Shown here: positions 46,614-59,894 of the stretch, piece after piece | Layout: every line of letters starts with the position of its first letter | Numbering within the stretch: the first letter of the stretch is position 1 | Notes under the pieces: generated by a model | Databases searched by the model: none | Seen by the model: the letters and a program-made list of their open reading frames with translations, nothing else | Told to the model about the DNA's origin: nothing | DNA from: Anisodus tanguticus | Taxonomy: Eukaryota; Streptophyta; Magnoliopsida; Solanales; Solanaceae | DNA length: 64,000 nt | Reading direction: 5' to 3' | Assembly: GCA_034509755.1 (NCBI GenBank) | Contig: CM067557.1 | Location: forward strand, 40,358,001 to 40,422,000 | Made by a program: the position numbers and the translations under genes

Positions 46614-47504
46614 TTAACTAATTACATGTAAATTATTTGTTGCGACAAACAAGTGAATGAGAGATGTTAGTTTTACCAACAAAAAAAAAAAGAATGAGAT
46701 GTTACTTTTACAACTTTGCCTCTTCAATTTCTACAAGGCCGGTGGTGTAGGGAGTGATAATTATCAATTTTCTTATATAAATTCTTCTTTTCTATTTGGC
46801 TGCCACGTACTTTTGCAAAGTAGCTTATCATAGTTACCAAAGTTCATGTGTGAAAAAAAATTAGTTACCAAAGTTCAAGCGTTGCGAATAATCAAAGGAA
46901 TGAATTAGTTTACTTCGTTATCATCAAGAGGTGCATAATTATACATTATATATGTATTAGTCAAACATTTACTCTGTTAATGAGATGAGCCAGAAACAAA
47001 AGTACTAGCTAGGCTGCATGCACGTTAGTTGGAGGAAATATTTTGTTTGATTCCATCAGCCGAACGGCGACCGAATGCCCCAATCTTCCGATTTACTATT
47101 AAACTTGTGGTTGTGGATAGTAAACGTACACAAATTTTTTCCAAGTGATATCGATTTAGTGTACAGTTCAGCTTAATATACATATAATTTGGATATGAGA
47201 CTCTGGGGTTTTATGTCTTTTGTTTCGGGTGTTAAATTTTTGACCTTAACTTGTTCCATGGACAAACATTTAAGTTCAAATGGTAAAACTTGATGACTTT
47301 GAAATTTTGCCAGACACGCAGACAAAATTTGATGACATTGAAGTTTTGCCAGACAAGCGAAATCAAACGTTCGAGAGCACCCACCTCTAAGGCCATTTTT
47401 GTAAATTACCATCTTACCTGAAAGGTTTAGTTCTAAAAGCAAGAAAAAAGTATATTTTTTTTCTTAAAAACTCTACCTTCTTCTTTAATTTGGGTAGTGA
47501 TCTA

Positions 47505-47600
47505 GTAGTTCAGTTAGTTGACTACCCGAAATTTCACCTTATTGGTGAGAGTTCGAATCTCCACGTTGTAATTCCCTCCCCATTTTCCCATTCCCCCACT
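47505..47600 (+). mobile_element. Possible tRNA-derived SINE head
   Basis: TAGTAGTTCAGTTAGTTGA (A-box-like) and GAGAGTTCGAATCTCC (B-box-like) are spaced about 35 bp apart as in a tRNA gene. The tRNA does not fold fully and no CCA-side stem is obvious, so a SINE head or decayed tRNA copy is preferred to a real tRNA gene. Confidence 0.4.
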
Positions 47601-47750
47601 CCCTATGTAATAGAATTTTGGGGAAATATCACCTATACCCCATGAAACCAAACTATTTACCCGCCTCTACCCTTATTACTTTCCACACCCCCTAAAAAAA
47701 ATTACTCGAGATGTCCCCCTCCCTCCTAGTTCCTTCTCTTAGTCCGGCAT

Positions 47751-47970
47751 GATACCATCGTACTATATAAATATATTGAGATGGTATATCATGGATAATC
47801 ATGTTCGTTTATTAAAAAAAGACACATTTTTCTCAAAAAAAACTTTGTAATACCATTGTCTTATATACATATACTGTGATGGTATCATGGAAGACTGTTT
47901 CATTCCTTTAATGAGACACTCCTCAGGACCATGATACCATCATGGTATATAAATATATTGTGATGGTATC
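47751..47970. repeat. Three copies of a 38-bp palindromic unit
   Basis: Units 47751-47788, 47850-47886 and 47933-47970. Each begins (G)ATACCAT and ends GATGGTATC around a TATATAAATATATTG-type core, so each can form a 9-bp-stem hairpin. Spacing is about 100 and 83 bp. Confidence 0.8.
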
Positions 47971-48399
47971 ACAAAGGAAGGAGTTTGGGTGAGAGGGTAT
48001 GTCGGGTAAATAGTTTTGGGTGAGGAGGTACAACATGTAATTAGTTTAAAAGGGGCATGTGGCGGGTAATTAGTTTGTTTTTGGGGTATTTCAGTTAGTT
48101 TTCCTAAACTTTTTTTTCTTAAAAAAGAAAAAAAAAATCTTCTTTAATCTGGCTTTTGTTCAAGTATAAGCCCATGTTTCTTCCTCCCAAATCCATTGGG
48201 TTTCCACCCTGAAAAACCCATAAGGAATCCAGACCCGAACAGCAAATTGAACATGAGCCGGTAGATGACTTCGTACATTGGCAACCTCATCCGAATTCCT
48301 ACATCATATCAACCGTCCATCTGCATTCTCACAAGACCAATGGTCAGATAATAACCAAGAGCGTCTGACTGAAATTCAAATTCTCCTCTTCATCCCGCT

Positions 48400-48410
48400 C
48401 CCAACGGCTA
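48400..48410 (+). promoter_or_regulatory. MSA (mitosis-specific activator) element
   Basis: CCCAACGGCTA is an exact match to the plant MSA consensus YCYAACGGYYA, bound by three-repeat MYB (MYB3R) factors in G2/M-phase promoters such as B-type cyclins and cytokinetic kinesins. It lies 90 bp upstream of the kinesin-5 start codon, in the same orientation. Position and target gene make it credible; activity is inferred. Confidence 0.75.
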
Positions 48411-48499
48411 ATCTCTCTCACACAGTAACACCGAAAACACACAGTGCCTCTAACAAATACACATAATAGAACAATCGATTCTCTATTTATCGCTTAAAA

Positions 48500-51400
48500 A
48501 TGTGGAATCGCCATGACAAGGAGAAAAGCGTAAATGTTCAAGTTTTGCTTCGTTGCAGGTACTAATTGTTTATCTGTGCCAATTTGAAAATGTTGGTATG
48601 CTTAATATTAAGGGATACTTACCTAAACGCTACCTATACACTTCGGCTGTATATGTATGTATATATTGTGCATAGGTATGTATAATGTATGTATATTTAG
48701 TATACTTTATTCCGATACACTGTATATATTTTGTAAACTAGATGGCAGAATGGTATTTGACGTTAATTTTCCCTAATATTAATCATTTAAGACTCAATTC
48801 CTGACTAGTTTGAGTCGACAATGGATTAATTTTGTCAATTGCTTGCAGTACATAACTTGTGATTTTTTTATTTTTATTTTTTGGTGATGTTAATGTTAAG
48901 AATTGCAGGCCGTTTAGTGAGGATGAAGTGCGGAATAATGCACCGCAAGTGGTGACTTGCAATGAGTACCAAAGAGAGGTAGCTGTTGCACAAAACATTG
49001 CAGGAAAGCACATAGATAGGGTTTTTACATTTGACAAGGTAATTACTAACACCACAATGGTTAGGATATAACTGTTTAATTACAAAATGGTTATGTTTTC
49101 TTAAACCTAGTTCATATATCGAGATCAGATTTGTTGTACTTTTTGGTTTGCTTATAAGTTGATTTGAATTGGTACTTGGAATTTTTAAAGGTTTTTCTTT
49201 TACCCTTCTTTGAACTATGGTATTGGGTTTTTTGCTTATGTATTTTAACACAAATCTGAAAAAAGAAATCTCTGCCATAGACTTTCTAGTTGAGACTATC
49301 GAACCTGAAATCTACTTTCCGTGGCTCTATTTAGGTTAGCAAAGAAATGCTGCTCATGTATTTGTACATAAACCTGAAAGAATAATGCGATTTTTACACG
49401 AGACCATCAAACCTGATATTCATTTTCCATGTTTCTTTTTTTGGTTGAACAAGTGATGAAATTGCATCTTTAACTTTAAAGAAGAGTGAAGCGTTTGAGC
49501 ACGAAAAGAAGTCATAAGAAAAAAGATGCCTTGATCCCTAGAGATCATTCCCCCTTTTTTTTTCCCTATCTTTATGTCTTCCCTCTTGAATTATAACCAG
49601 AAATCAGAGAATATTAGGAGATAACTGTGTTCAGCAACATGGCAGAACATTTAGTTCTGTAATTTTCCGAGCTTATTCATTGCTACTAAGATTCTTCTTC
49701 CAGGTTTTCTTATACTAGTTTATTGGGGGATAGATTATTTATTTACTTCATCGAGCATGCCAACTAGTTTTGGCACTGAGACCCAAGTTGATTTGGTTGA
49801 AGTAAACTGAGGGTTGAGGTCCCTCTAGTGGAGTAGAGATTATAAATTTCCTTTTTCCATGCCAATGTCAGTCTTTGACATCAACATCCTCTTTCTAGAT
49901 TTATCTTATGCACCTTTCTATAATTAAGAAAGAGCTACCACCTGTCCTCTAAGGTCGAACATCTATTTCATAATCAGACTGACCATGGACTACAATAACT
50001 AATGGTGAAATATCAACTTAACCAAAGTCTCCTGCTTCCATATATTGTGTGTCACTTCTTATGTTAAAGAAAGGGAATGTTACTGATATCTCATTGTTTT
50101 AATAGCATCTTTAATTTAGAGTGGAGTTCTGGCTTTACTGCTTGTCTGAAATATTAGTGATTTTTAGTATCGGTTACAATAGAAAAATAATATGATCCCA
50201 CTTGTTTTATGTTCAGTGGTAGAGAATTCCCTTACCACCCCTTCCTTGGGGGTGAGTTTCCATTATCATTAGTAAGCTGGATATCGTTCATAGTACTAAA
50301 ATATGGAAATCCCTCCTAAGATATGCTTTATCACAAAGCTTTATTGTGTGGAATTTCTGATCCAAACTGTTGTAAATGTTAGTCATGAGATGGTCATTGT
50401 CAATTTTTTGGCTAGAATTTGTTTTATGTTTTAAGTTATTGTATTTTCATGCTTTTATCGTGTTCTGATGACAAAAGAATTGCTTCTGTCATGTTCTGTT
50501 CTGTTCAGGTTTTTGGCCCATCTGCTCAGCAAAGGGACCTTTATGATCAGGCAATTATCCCCATTGTCAATGAAGTTTTAGAGGGATTTAACTGTACCAT
50601 TTTTGCTTATGGTCAAACTGGTACAGGGAAAACTTACACCATGGAAGGTGAATGTAAGAGGTCTAAGGTACTAACTAACAGGCCTCGTGCCTCGATCCCA
50701 CAGTAAAAGCTTATGTAACTAATTTTTTTTTCTAACTCGTGATTGTCTGATGTAACAGAGTGGGCATAACAGTGATCTTCCCCCAGGAGCAGGAGTTATA
50801 CCTAGAGCAGTCAAGCAAATTTTTGATATGCTGGAGAGTCAAAATGCAGAATATAGTGTGAAAGTAACTTTCTTGGAGTTGTACAATGAAGAGATCACTG
50901 ACTTGCTAGCCCCTGATGATTTATCAAAAGTTTCTATAGAAGACAGGCAAAAGAAACAATTGCCACTTATGGAAGATGGCAAAGGTGGAGTTTTAGTGAG
51001 AGGTCTTGAAGAAGAAATTGTTACAAGTGCCAGTGAAATATTTGCGTTGCTTGAAAGGGGATCAGCAAAACGTCGCACTGCAGAAACCTTGCTGAATAAG
51101 CAATCAAGGTACTGATTTTTGCGTGTTTTTGGAATCAATCATTATTACTATGTTGCATTCAATATGCTAGAAGCAATCTTTTTCCTTTTTCAGTCGTTCA
51201 CATTCTCTTTTCTCCATAACAATACACATCAAGGAAGCAAACCCTGAAGGCGAAGAACTCATAAAATGTGGCAAGCTAAATTTAGTCGATTTGGCTGGTT
51301 CAGAAAATATTTCACGTTCTGGGGCTAGGGAGGTACTGTGTTTACTTATCTTCTACAAACTCTTTGCCTAGGTTGTTTCTTGATCTTGTTTTCAAACACA

Positions 51401-54400
51401 TACAATTCATCTGTTCCTTCTCTCTTTATAGTTTAGGCACTGCTGTCTAAATTATTTTTCCTCCTTTTACTTGCCCATCTAGTTGTACTTGAACTTCTTC
51501 AATCCGTGTACTAATCTGTAACCTTGTACCATTTGTCAGGGGCGTGCAAGGGAAGCTGGAGAAATAAACAAAAGTCTACTTACACTAGGGAGAGTAATTA
51601 GTGCTCTTGTTGAGCATCTTGGGCATGTCCCTTACAGGTAGTTACTATCTGCAATCATTCTCTTTTATTTTTAGATCTGTGTATTTCTAAGCCATTTCTT
51701 TATGATGCTTACTATGAAATTTAGGGATAGCAAACTCACACGTTTGCTCCGTGATTCATTGGGAGGAAGAACAAAAACCTGTATTATTGCCACAGTGTCA
51801 CCTGCTGTTCACTGTCTGGAGGAGACCTTGAGTACACTGGATTATGCCCACAGGGCAAAGAATATTAAGAATAAGCCTGAGGTAAAAATGTTTGAATCAG
51901 CAAACAGTTTCTTGTACGAGTCATCTCACAATTCTCCCACTCTTAAATTTTGCATTTGCCAATGAATTGGATCCGCCCCGATTCGATCAATAATGGGATT
52001 TTATCTAAAAACAAGCCAATAATTCTTTGATCGCTTTACTCTTTGACATTCACATGCAATATAAATGTCCATCTATTGTTCGCATAAATGCTTTATTTTA
52101 TATGTTGAATCTCCATGAGTATCTTCTGGATGTAAATCACGTCATAGTCATTCATGTTCTTGTTGCACTCCACTTGCCAGATGGTTATGTGCCGTTTTGT
52201 CAATCAATGTTGCTTTTGTCATCTCCAGCTGAACATTCCTCATTTCTGGTTTTGTATAACAGCTTTAGGCAAGTATTGCTCGCCTAATTTACCATATCTG
52301 TCTTGGAGTAGTTTTCGGATGAAATTCCTTTTTGCTTTTTTGCAATGGAGCTGTTTTTCCAAAGTTGATTAATTTGCGTTTTGACTATGCCATTCTACCT
52401 CTAAAGAATAGAGATATCATTGTTGTTTGGGTTAAACAGTACCACTACATGGCCCTTAGCCCCTTACATTGAGATTTTTCACACACTGGCCCATATATTG
52501 AGATGTTTCACATTCACTGGTGTATAACTATATAGTGGATATGGATTATCAGGTTTTGACTTTTTGCATAATGATTTCAGAGCTAATATGTAAAAATGGG
52601 TAACTTATCTGATGTTCGTAAAGTACTTTAGTAAATCAAAGGAAATAGATCAGTTCGCTTGAGTAATCAAATTTTAGCATTTATCTTCTTAATCTCTATC
52701 AGATGACCACTTTATCTCTTTCAACCTCACCTTATCCGAATCTAATTTCCAGAAAAGCTCATTATGAGTTTGAACTATGAACTAAATTATTTGGTCATCT
52801 TTTGTCTCTATATCTTATTTTCTTGGTTAAATCTGTAGGTGAATCAAAAGATGATGAAATCCACCCTCATCAAGGATCTGTATGGTGAAATTGAAAGGCT
52901 TAAAGCAGGCAAGTACTTTTCTATTCTAGCCATTGTTGGTGTGAGATTTGTTAAAGACAGTTATCATTTTTTTTCATAAAAACTGGAGTAACATAATTGT
53001 TATTCTTCCAGAGGTATATGCTACACGTGAAAAGAATGGTGTGTACATACCAAAAGAGCGATATTATCAAGAGGAGAATGAGAGAAAGGTATCTTTGTTT
53101 TTGCCCACATTTTGTCTTGTTTTATGTCTACAAATGATAAAGGTAATGCATCTTAGTTTTACCCATATTTCGTCTTGTTTTTGTTGTCTATTAGTGATGC
53201 TATAATTGCTATCTTAGTTTGTCATATATCTAAATTCACTGTATGTTACTGCCTTGAAACTTTCCTTGGGTAGTGGATTATTAAGCTTCATTCAGTTTAT
53301 TGTATAATTTCCTAGTATTGGAGTACTGTCTCACTGTATATGTGAGAGCAATTGCTTACCTTTTCCATGTTTTAGGCTATGGCAGATCAAATTGAACAAA
53401 TGGGAGTGACCTTAGAAAATCATCTGAAGGTCTGCTTGCTGAAACTCTGGTAGTTGACAAGTGTCTATGTATTCCACTTGTAGAGAATGATTTCAATTTT
53501 TGGTTTGTGAATATCAGCAACTTGAGGAATTGCGAAGTAAATATGATCACCAGGCTCATCAGTGCTCAGATTTGACATGTAAACTTGATGCTACACAGGT
53601 AAGTTTCTAGCCTTTTGTTCTAATATCTTCTTTTGAATCATGTTGAATAGCTCTTACTATTGATGCTTCTTGCAGAAACAATTGAACCAAACTACCTCCT
53701 TGTTGGCCAGTGCGGAGGAAGAATTAAGACAAAGCAAGTACACCCTCAAGGAGCGGGATTTTATCATCTGTGAACAGAAAAAAGCTGGTAAGTGCTCTGA
53801 CCTTTGGTTTTCAGCGTCGCATGGACTACACTCTTAAATTTGTCTTGATATTTACAGAAAATGCTCTTGCTCAGCAAGCATGTATTTTACGGTCTCAGTT
53901 GGAGAAATCACTTCAAGACAATGCTTCATTATTTCTGAAAATTGGTAAGGCGTCTAATCACAATCTGCAGAAATGTAGAAATGATTTGTTGGGATCAGTT
54001 AATATTTCCTTCTATTATGGTTTTCTGCAGCCAGAGAAGACAAGCTGAGTGCCAATAATAGGTCAGTGGTGAACAACTTCCAAACTGACCTTGCCAAACA
54101 ACTTGGTTTTCTTTCCAACTCAGTGGCAACATCAGCGTGTCGACAAAATGAACACCTCCAGTGTGTCGAGAAATTCTGTCACAACTTTCTTGAATCACAT
54201 GATAAGGTGACAACCATATTCCAATGCAGACATTCCTTCTTTTATTTCCTTATTATAAGCTTTCTAGTTGTTTGGATTGTTGTATTACTGATACTGGGCT
54301 TCACATTGTTAATTTCAGATTAGTTGAACATCCAATTTCTATAAACTGTTAATATAATTTTTTTCTTGTAGGCTGTGGTAGATTTGAAGAGGAAAATTAG

Positions 54401-56959
54401 AGCTTCAAGGGCCTTGTATGTATCTCATTTAGAGGCTATGCAAAATGTGGTCAAACTGCATAAAGCTGGTTCTACTGCTGCTCTGGAGGAGATTTCTGCT
54501 TTGGCTTCTTCTAATTCAATAAACGTTAAAGAAGTACGAAATGATTGTCTTGTTCCTTCTCTTAATGTGTTTCAGTTTTGGATATATTAAACTGATCAAT
54601 GCAGTTGTGGGGTTGAACACTCCCCTTTTCCCTTCGGTCATGCAGTTTTTAGATGCGGAAGGTGTGGAAGCAAATTCCCTGTTTGGTGAACTCCAGAGCA
54701 CTCTGTCAACTCACCAAGGAGAAATGGCACTTTTTTCTGGCGAACTTCGTCAGGTTTTAATATTTACTTTATCTGTAGAGTCTGAGTTAGTTCTGCCTTT
54801 ATCTATTCCTTTGAGGTTTCTTTCCTGTTTTTTATTCTTAGATTTCTCATTCTGCAGAGATTTCATGATACTACAGAGCATTTGACGGTTATCTCTGAGA
54901 TCATTCAAGGAGTTTTTTATAAGCTTATGGAAGAATCAAAAAGACTTGATAGACATGCATCAACAGTTGATGAGATCCAGACGAAGTGTATTGCTGAATT
55001 TGAGGCAGCCTTTGAGGTATACTTTTGAAATTCTGTGCGAATGAATAAAAATTGTCCCAACTGTGGCTGATGTTTGAGTTTGTTGCAGGAACAATCAAAA
55101 GCAGAAGCAGAGAAGCTTATTGCTGATATGACTACCTTGGTCTCCAATCACATGCATCGACAAAAAGAGCTGGTTCGTCTATTTTAATCATGTGGTCATT
55201 GGTGGTATCTCTTCCTTTAGGTTCCTTATACTGTAGTTGACAGGTGGGTACAAGGTTTGTCGATCTTAGAGAAACTGTTGCTGGAAACAAGACATTCTTG
55301 GATGGGCATGTATCATCTATGGAGGGTATTACAACAGTTGCAAAAAGAAAATGGCAGGATTATTCTACGCAAGCAGGCAGTAGCACAAAAGAAAATGCTG
55401 ATTTCTCAGCTGCTAAACATTGTCGGATGGAATTACTAATGCAGAAGTGGTAGGAATCTGACCTTGTTATTGTTTCAAGTTTCAGCCTTTTGTTTTATTT
55501 AAAGAAGCATCTGATCTCTATTGAAATTTCCTTTAATATCCTCAGTCCATTGTTTTTGTTTGGATCTCTATCTTCTCTCCTTTTTCTTTCTTTATTTTAG
55601 CTTCTCTTTTATTTCTGTATCTCTGTTACAATTCTTTTTGTTTTCCCATATCCAGTGTAAGCATTGCTGAAACAGCTGGTAAGAAGTGGCAAAGTACAAT
55701 TGAATCAGTTAATGACATGGGTAGTCAACATGTCTTGACAATGCATTCATCTGTCAGGTTAGTTTTTAATATCCTTGCTGCCTGATTTCATGATGCTAAA
55801 GAGCAGATATGTTATATATTGGTAACTGTAAAGTTAGTGGAAGTTGAATGTATTGCCTTCTATTTTTTGTTAATGGATAAGACCTATTGTCCGTCTGTTC
55901 TGAAGAGATTTGTTTAAAGCAACTTTAACATTTTAGTTATTAAAGATATACATCAGAAGATGAAAATTTAGAACATCAAATTTGAATTTACTAAACTTTC
56001 ATTAATACCCATACGGGCTTTTGCTGTTTCTTTGCAATGAAACTTGAGGACTACATCGAATTTTTTTAGTTCAATCCTTTAATTCTTTTTTGCTGGTGAC
56101 AGGAATATATGTGACGGTAATGAGCAACACGTAACTGAAATTGACTCTACAAATGCTGCTGCTGAAGAAGACGTAACAAGGAATAGTGAAGATGCCATTC
56201 ATTCTTTTGACGGTAAGTTTCCTATGTTATTCATGTGTGCGCTCTCTCTCTCAAAATTTTATCCCCCGCCCCAAATTAAATTTATACAATTACTAGAGAA
56301 GCATTTTACATTATTAGCTACAGCTGCTGTTCGCATAACTTTACTTCTGGTTTAATTCTCAGGCTTGTCGGAGAAAGAGAGAACCTCTATATCTGGCATT
56401 TTGGATACTGCCAACACTCACTCAGAGACCCTTGGAGTACTTGAGCATGATCACACTATTCAGTGTACTTCCATAGAACAGAAGGCCCTTGAAACTTTTC
56501 AGCAGAGATATATGGTATGTTGATTATCATAATCCATTATAACAATTAGGAGCTACTATGTAAATATTGGCTTCTCCAATACAAAATAGTGTCTTCGTCT
56601 TGGCAGTCAATGTCTTTTCCTCATTGCTGAAAAGAACAGAAAAGAAAATGCTGCCTTTTGCATCTTATTTGTCTTTTTATACAGAATAAAACTGTGTGAA
56701 ACTCTTCCAGTTAACAAATTGAACTTTGAATGGAGATGTCTTTTGCTTAATGACTCAGGATTACGAGCCAGCTGGATCAACACCAATCAGGTCTGAGCCA
56801 GATGTTCCAAGCAAGGGAACTATTGAATCTTTGCGTGCCATGCCTATGGAAACTCTTCTAGAGGAATTTCGGGAGAATAACTCTTTCGAGTCATTTCAAG
56901 TAAAGGAAGTAAAGCCATCACTAATCCCACGATCTCCTCTATCGCAAATTAACCATTAA
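48500..56959 (+). CDS. KIN5C: Kinesin-5 (BimC/Eg5-type) spindle motor, complete
   Basis: Twenty-three exons join without a break to 1,010 codons: 48500-48558, 48909-49038, 50509-50667, 50759-51108, 51194-51332, 51540-51637, 51725-51881, 52839-52908, 53012-53088, 53376-53429, 53518-53598, 53676-53787, 53858-53944, 54031-54206, 54372-54533, 54646-54753, 54858-55016, 55089-55172, 55244-55449, 55656-55757, 56103-56212, 56363-56514, 56759-56959. The N-terminal motor (about residues 11-362) has the P-loop GQTGTGKT at 98-105, switch I SSRSH and switch II DLAGSE. Then come the neck and coiled coil (QLEELRSKYDHQ, QLEKSLQDNASLF) and the C-terminal BimC box EPAGSTPIR, with the likely CDK-target threonine at about 952. 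Length and sequence fit tobacco TKRP125 and Arabidopsis RSW7/KIN-5C. Kinesin-5 tetramers slide antiparallel microtubules in spindle and phragmoplast. Intron 8 has a GC-AG donor (52909). The start is the first in-frame ATG before the conserved NVQVLLRCRPF. Confidence 0.97.
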
Positions 56960-58575
56960 CAGATTGGTTTCTTTCTTGTGTGTCATCCTTTCATCTGTAC
57001 CTGTAATTTCCTTGTGTACTTGTACTACCATCAGGAGAAATACGAGTAATACTGTAGTAACTTTAGCATGTTGCTAGCTAATTCTGGTAAAAAAAGTAAA
57101 TCCTGCCTTGGGATTTAGAAATGGCTGTACATGAGGGAAGGTTGATCATGGTGTTCAGAATTTGTTTTGGTGAGCGGCATTCCTTCATTTATTTATTGTA
57201 AAATGGCTCTTTTCTACTTGGAAAGAGTTGCAATTCCATTTTGAAACAGTTTTGTAATGACATTCAGATCTCAATACTAGTCACCAATTCCAGTTATGTA
57301 AATATGTAACTTTTATTTTACCAATTCCAGTTATGTAAAGATGATGAAATACATCAACTATAGCAGTTTTTATCTTTCATAGCAAACTTGTGCAGATTCC
57401 TCTGCCTTGAGATAATAATTGGATTATGATGTTCGATGTTACAAAATTTGTCCAACTTTGTTGCTTACTCCAGTTTAGATTTGTGGAAGTTTTACACTGA
57501 GAATGGAGTAGTGGCCTTCAGACTTGTGCGATACGATACGTCTTTCAAGGTCGACGTCCTCAAATTGTGGAAGTTTAGACTATTATTCAAGGTCATCAAC
57601 AACAACCTACCCAGTGTAATCCCACAAGTGGAGTCTGGAAAGGGTAAAATGTACACATACCTTACTCCAATAAACCCTTGGCTCAAGTAAAGCAGGTTTA
57701 AAAGGAGAAAATAGGAGTAATGAAGACATTGCAAATAAAGGATAAAATGATAAATGAAGCACAATAAACATGAAGTAGCAGAAATTGAGGGACCACACAC
57801 TGAGAATAGTGCTAATACTATAGTGGAAGAGGAGGGTTAGATCTTGTTTAGCTTTGCTGCGAACAAATAGTTTGATAGAATCAATCTACTTTCCTTGGCG
57901 AGCTCACTGGAACTCTTTAGGTGTTCAAAAGGCACCAGTGGACTTCAAAGAATTAGCCAGCTCAAAGTGTAGATCAATTTAGGTTCAGGTCTGTACTGGG
58001 TTAGGCTCTTTAGTACCATTGGTATAAATATACTAAATTAGTCTTGTTTTTCTTTCGTGACTATGCTTTTTTTTTGTGGTAGAATGATCTTTGGTATGCA
58101 TTCAGAAACCTTTCTCGCCATACAACAAGGCGATGCTCAACTACCTACTACCCTACTATTTTAATTCGCGACCTCCGTATTTAATGTCATGTCCTCAATA
58201 AGCTAAAGATGAGTCATGTACTATTATTCAAGGTCGACGTCCTTAAATTTGTGCGACTTTTTTCTTGACGTGATTCATGAGAATTGGTATTCGTAAAAAT
58301 AAAACAATAATGATGTATATCCGACCCACTTAGTCCGTGCGATAGTGAAGTATTAAAATTTGGTGTTGATTGTATTCGTCTGAATGGTGGGAAATTTAAT
58401 ACTGTATGTAATTGTGATGTGCTATGCACTTCATGTGCTTATTCAGCATCTATTCATCTTTCCCATTTTAAGTAATTTCCATTTTCAATAAGTAACGTCC
58501 TTATCCATTTTGAGGCATATAAGCTGAGCAAATCAATCAAGACTATTTGAATATAACAGATTCTAGAAGATGATT
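56960..58575. other. Kinesin 3' flank and intergenic region
   Basis: Contains a SINE fragment at 57593-57695 and two copies of TTCAAGGTCGACGTCCT (57546 and 58228) that mark an unclassified dispersed repeat. No gene recognised. Confidence 0.55.
57593..57695 (-). mobile_element. SolS-like SINE fragment (minus)
   Basis: CATCAACAACAACCTACCC, then GTGTAATCCCACAAGTGGAG and ATGTACACATACCTTACTCC; the (TTG)n tail is at the left, so the orientation is minus. Same family as 34264 and 26395. No target duplication seen. Confidence 0.6.
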
Positions 58576-58585
58576 TTTTCTAGAA

Positions 58586-58796
58586 TTTGTTTTTTGGTTT
58601 CCTATCCGGTGTTCAGTATCTGTATTCGTGCTCGACTACATTCGAATTCGCTCCGTGTAAGGCCCATTCGGGGGAAGCGCTCCCCACTAAAAAAAAATCA
58701 TACCCAATGATCGAACCCGAAACCTCTAGTTAAGGAAGGAGCAACCTCACCCACCACACCACATCATTTCGTGGTACATATTCTTTAAGATGTTTC
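58586..58796 (-). mobile_element. SINE (Au/SolS-like) with 10-bp target duplication
   Basis: In minus orientation: TGGTGGGTGAGGTTGCTCC (A-box region), TTTCGGGTTCGATCA (B box), AGTGGGGAGCGCTTCCCCC, GAATGGGCCTTACACGGAGCG, and a 3' end ACCGGATAGGAAACCAAAAA. Flanked by TTTTCTAGAA at 58576-58585 and 58797-58806. Confidence 0.75.
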
Positions 58797-58914
58797 TTTT
58801 CTAGAAGCTAGATAATAATGTCACTCTTATTTGGATAGGTGACAACTTCCATGTAATTTTTCTATATAGTCAGAGTAAAGTACATACTTTTATGCGCATA
58901 ATATGACACATATG

Positions 58915-59694
58915 TGTTGGGCTAAACGGTTTAAAAATACTCTTAATACGATATGATATTGTTCGATGTGGGCCAAGCTCTCACAATTCTACTCAAAAGG
59001 CCTCACATCATTAAAAATATCTAACACCTTATAAGTATTGCTTCTTTTTCTTTTCAGCTATCAATGTGGACTTTGTTCTCACACCCAACAATCTAACCCT
59101 CGAATTAAGTTCCACATGGCTCATTACCATAATTCATGGGTCAGGGATTTATTGTGTCTGTGCATCACCCATATCGTCAGAGTGTACACGGTCACTGAAA
59201 CCCAAAAGTTGTGTATGCTTCTTCAATGCTATGGGTATTGTCATAAATCGGCCCATAGACGGGCAAATGCACTGAAAAGTATTGGTTAAGCACCTTTGGG
59301 CGGACCCCCTCTCCGTCAGGTATCTTGCAGACGTGGACGAGTTGCCCGAAGAAGAGCGAATCCCCACTCTCATTGAGTTCAGGGCCCAAATCAATAATAA
59401 AGACTCGCGTATTTGGTTTCATATAGATAAAGAAATGAAAAGATGGGGGGTCGTACCGGGCCCCACACCACACTCAACCATCTTCTACTCGTCCCGCCAA
59501 ACCATTGGCTCTAATACGAGTTGTTGGGCTAAATGGTTCAAAAATACTCTTCATATGGTGTGATATTGTCCGCTTTTGAGCCAAGTCCGCACGATTTTTT
59601 CTAAAAGGTCTCACACCATTAAGAATATTCAATACCTTATAAGTAGTTCTTTTTTTTCGGCTATCAATGTGGAACTTTGTTTGTACCCTCAATA
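58915..59694 (-). mobile_element. Second TRIM family, complete, with target duplication
   Basis: Direct repeats 58915-59090 and 59522-59694 begin TGTTGGGCTAAA and end (C)CAACA / TCAATA. They are flanked by a perfect ATATG duplication (58910-58914 and 59695-59699). The internal part is only 431 bp with no retroviral protein motifs. On the minus strand, TATTAGAGCC next to the 59522 repeat resembles the Met-tRNA primer site TATCAGAGC, so the element reads leftward. Minus-strand LTRs carry GTTCCACATTG/AGTCCACATTG and a CTTATAAGG box. Confidence 0.82.
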
Positions 59695-59699
59695 ATATG

Positions 59700-59894
59700 A
59701 TGCATATATTGCTATGATAATAACACTGCCCCTTTGTTTCATATAAAATTTTTGGTCATGGAAGAAATGCTTTTAGAGACAGAACTTCAAAAGGATACAG
59801 ATTTTTTTCTGTGTCAGAAAGTTGTCAAGAATTAGTTAATACATAATGGGAGAGCCAAATGGGTCTTTCCTTTGGGGTTTTGGTTTTTTTTTTT

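Larger units (their letters stand above)
46614..48399. other. Intergenic region upstream of the kinesin gene
   Basis: AT-rich. Holds a tRNA-derived SINE-like sequence (47505-47600) and a cluster of three palindromic units (47751-47970). No gene recognised. Confidence 0.6.

Noticed and set aside
59038..59563. Open frames between the TRIM LTRs
   Set aside because: Frames overlap on both strands, cross LTR borders and show no protein family; TRIM interiors are non-coding.
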